Positions 5,231 through 6,653 of a stretch of 6,653 bases of DNA are shown here, piece by piece; within the stretch, counting starts at the first letter, position 1; the number at the start of each line of letters is the position of its first letter. The DNA comes from Clostridiales bacterium. GTDB lineage: Bacteria; Bacillota; Clostridia; Lachnospirales; Lachnospiraceae. The notes under the pieces were generated by a model. It searched no databases, had not been told where the DNA came from, and saw only the letters and a program-made list of their open reading frames with translations. Where the stretch lies: contig JAATEU010000005.1 of assembly GCA_015655565.1 (NCBI GenBank), forward strand, positions 1-6,653, written 5' to 3'. The translations under genes were made by a program, and so were the position numbers.

Positions 5231-6557
5231 TGATTTAGTTAAAATGGGACTTAGGAATTTAAGGCGCCGAAAAGCCAGGACAGCATTGACAGTTGTCGGA
5301 GTGGTCATAGGAACTATTTCCATCGTAGTAATGGTATCAATCGGTATTGGGATGAATACTAATTTTAAATCTCAGGTAATGGAATTGGGAAGCTTAACCA
5401 CAGTAACAATAAATAAATATGCGGATATAATGGATGAAGATGGCAACTATATTGATTCCAAGGAACAACTTATGGACGAATCCCTTGTGGAACAGGTCAA
5501 AGGACTTGAACATGTAAAAGCTATATCACCAATTTTATCTTCAAGTGTTATGCTAAGTAGCGGCAAGTATGAATCTCAGGTGCAAATATATGCCATGGAC
5601 AGCAGTACCTTTAAGGATTTTGATTTTCCGGCTTTGTCTGCCGGTAGTTATCCGACGCCTGAAACGAATCATTTCATAGTATTTGGAAGTGATTCCCTTA
5701 TGAATTTTTATAATCCTAACGGGCGGAATTATACTATGACAGAGAAGGATCTCACTAAGGATAATATAATCTTTGCTTTTAATCCGTATCAATATGAGGC
5801 AGATGAGAAAAGAAAACCATTCTCTTTAAAAGTCACGGATTATGGTATTATGGAACGCAGTGATAATTGGGAATATGATTATAATATTTATATGGATATT
5901 AATTATTTTAAATCTTTATATAAAAAGTATACCAATACATTAAAAGCAGAGGAACGTAAAAAAGCATTAGCTGCGATTGAAACTTATGAAAGCATTAAGA
6001 TAACGGTTGATAATATTAAAAATGTTACTAAAGTACAGGATAAAATTGAAGAACTGGGTTATCAGACCTCAAGCTTAGCTATGTATATGGAACCGATGCA
6101 GCAGACTTCTAATATGCTTCAGATGGTTTTGGGAGGTATAGGTGCCATAGCGATGCTGGTATCTGCAATTAATATTGCCAATACCATGATTATGTCTATT
6201 TATGAACGTACTAAAGAAATTGGAATTATGAAGGTGCTTGGCTGTATCATCCGTGATATTAAAAAACTATTTTTATTTGAAGCAGGAATGATTGGTTTAA
6301 TAGGTGGTGTAATTGGTATTATATTAAGCTATATTGGTTCATGGGCAATTAATAAGTTTGGACAGCCTTTGTTTAATGCATTATTATCCTCCAGTTATAT
6401 GTATGATATGGAAAGTGCGAAATTTTCAGTTATCCCCATATGGCTTCCCTTTTTAGCAGCAGGCTTTGCTATGTTGGTCGGTATTATATCCGGTTATTAT
6501 CCGGCCAATCGTGCTACAAAAATCAGTGCAATCGAAGCCATGAAAACGGATGGCTGA
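5220..6557 (+). CDS. MacB/FtsX-type ABC transporter permease
   Basis: This is the membrane subunit that pairs with the ATPase encoded at 1368-2348. It has the type VII layout: an amphipathic basic N-terminus (LRNLRRRKAR, 11-20), TM1 (about 21-43), a large extracytoplasmic MacB_PCD-type domain (about 50-296), then an FtsX domain (PF02687) with TM2 (about 301-324), TM3 (about 353-375) and TM4 (about 405-426). The coupling-helix region YERTKEIGIMKVLGC (328-342) after TM2 and the C-terminal YYPANRATKISAIEAMK (426-442) are hallmarks of the family. The 445-residue length is usual for a full MacB-type permease without fused ATPase. The ATG at 5220 overlaps the preceding gene by 11 nt, with AAGGA at 5205-5209 as ribosome binding site. 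The gene ends with tandem TGA TAA stops. Four membrane segments exclude the ten-TM BceB type. Substrate is unknown; such systems export peptides, lipids or drugs, or transmit force to surface proteins. Confidence 0.95.
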   Translation: MRISDLVKMGLRNLRRRKARTALTVVGVVIGTISIVVMVSIGIGMNTNFKSQVMELGSLTTVTINKYADIMDEDGNYIDSKEQLMDESLVEQVKGLEHVKAISPILSSSVMLSSGKYESQVQIYAMDSSTFKDFDFPALSAGSYPTPETNHFIVFGSDSLMNFYNPNGRNYTMTEKDLTKDNIIFAFNPYQYEADEKRKPFSLKVTDYGIMERSDNWEYDYNIYMDINYFKSLYKKYTNTLKAEERKKALAAIETYESIKITVDNIKNVTKVQDKIEELGYQTSSLAMYMEPMQQTSNMLQMVLGGIGAIAMLVSAINIANTMIMSIYERTKEIGIMKVLGCIIRDIKKLFLFEAGMIGLIGGVIGIILSYIGSWAINKFGQPLFNALLSSSYMYDMESAKFSVIPIWLPFLAAGFAMLVGIISGYYPANRATKISAIEAMKTDG

Positions 6558-6590
6558 TAAATGTGTACTTAGACGCGTAAATAACAGCTT

Positions 6591-6610
6591 TCTAATCTTA
6601 CTGGGTTAGA
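6591..6610 (+). terminator. Possible operon-end hairpin (no T-tract)
   Basis: TCTAATCT (6591-6598) pairs with GGGTTAGA (6603-6610), 8 bp with two G-T wobbles and the 4-nt loop TACT, 34 nt after the permease stop. The base after the stem is GTGTC rather than a run of T, so it is not a canonical intrinsic terminator. The rest of 6558-6653 shows no supported gene. Confidence 0.25.
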
Positions 6611-6653
6611 GTGTCAAAAGTCCAATTCAGGTCATGAAATGAATACCGCCGTA

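Noticed and set aside
6639..6653. Start of a further gene (ATG AAT ACC GCC GTA) at the right edge
   Set aside because: Only five codons are visible and the upstream AGG is a weak ribosome binding site, so it cannot be supported.

Overview
The window is AT-rich DNA with strong GGAGG-type ribosome binding sites, all-plus-strand genes and protein families typical of low-GC Firmicutes. The style points to Clostridia, most likely Lachnospiraceae or a relative, but this assignment is an inference from composition and gene content only.

Layout. Bases 1-1028 hold the 3' part of an AI-2E family (PF01594) multi-spanning membrane protein; its start lies outside the window. Bases 1029-1367 are a structured intergenic region: an imperfect 26-nt direct repeat whose first copy covers the stop codon of the upstream gene, several hairpins including a long one at 1167-1204, and then an AT-rich stretch with 11-nt-phased direct repeats that look like an OmpR-family operator. 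Bases 1368-6557 carry a compact four-gene operon: a MacB/LolD-type ABC ATPase with an unusual ~95-residue acidic C-terminal tail; an 828-residue secreted, C-terminally anchored protein made of CARDB/Ig-like repeats; a 101-residue single-pass membrane protein; and a four-TM MacB/FtsX-type permease. The last two genes overlap by 11 nt. Bases 6558-6653 hold a short hairpin and no supported gene.

How the genes fit together (inference from family knowledge and context). The ATPase and the permease would form a type VII (MacB-like, mechanotransmission) ABC complex. The large repeat protein and the small single-pass protein, encoded between the two core subunits, are probably dedicated extracytoplasmic and membrane accessory subunits. 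No MacA/HlyD-type adaptor and no outer-membrane channel gene is present, so the repeat protein is the best candidate to replace the adaptor in a single-membrane cell. Substrate and physiological role cannot be read from the sequence. This ATPase / CARDB-repeat protein / small TM protein / MacB permease cassette is the most interesting candidate for a poorly described system in the window.
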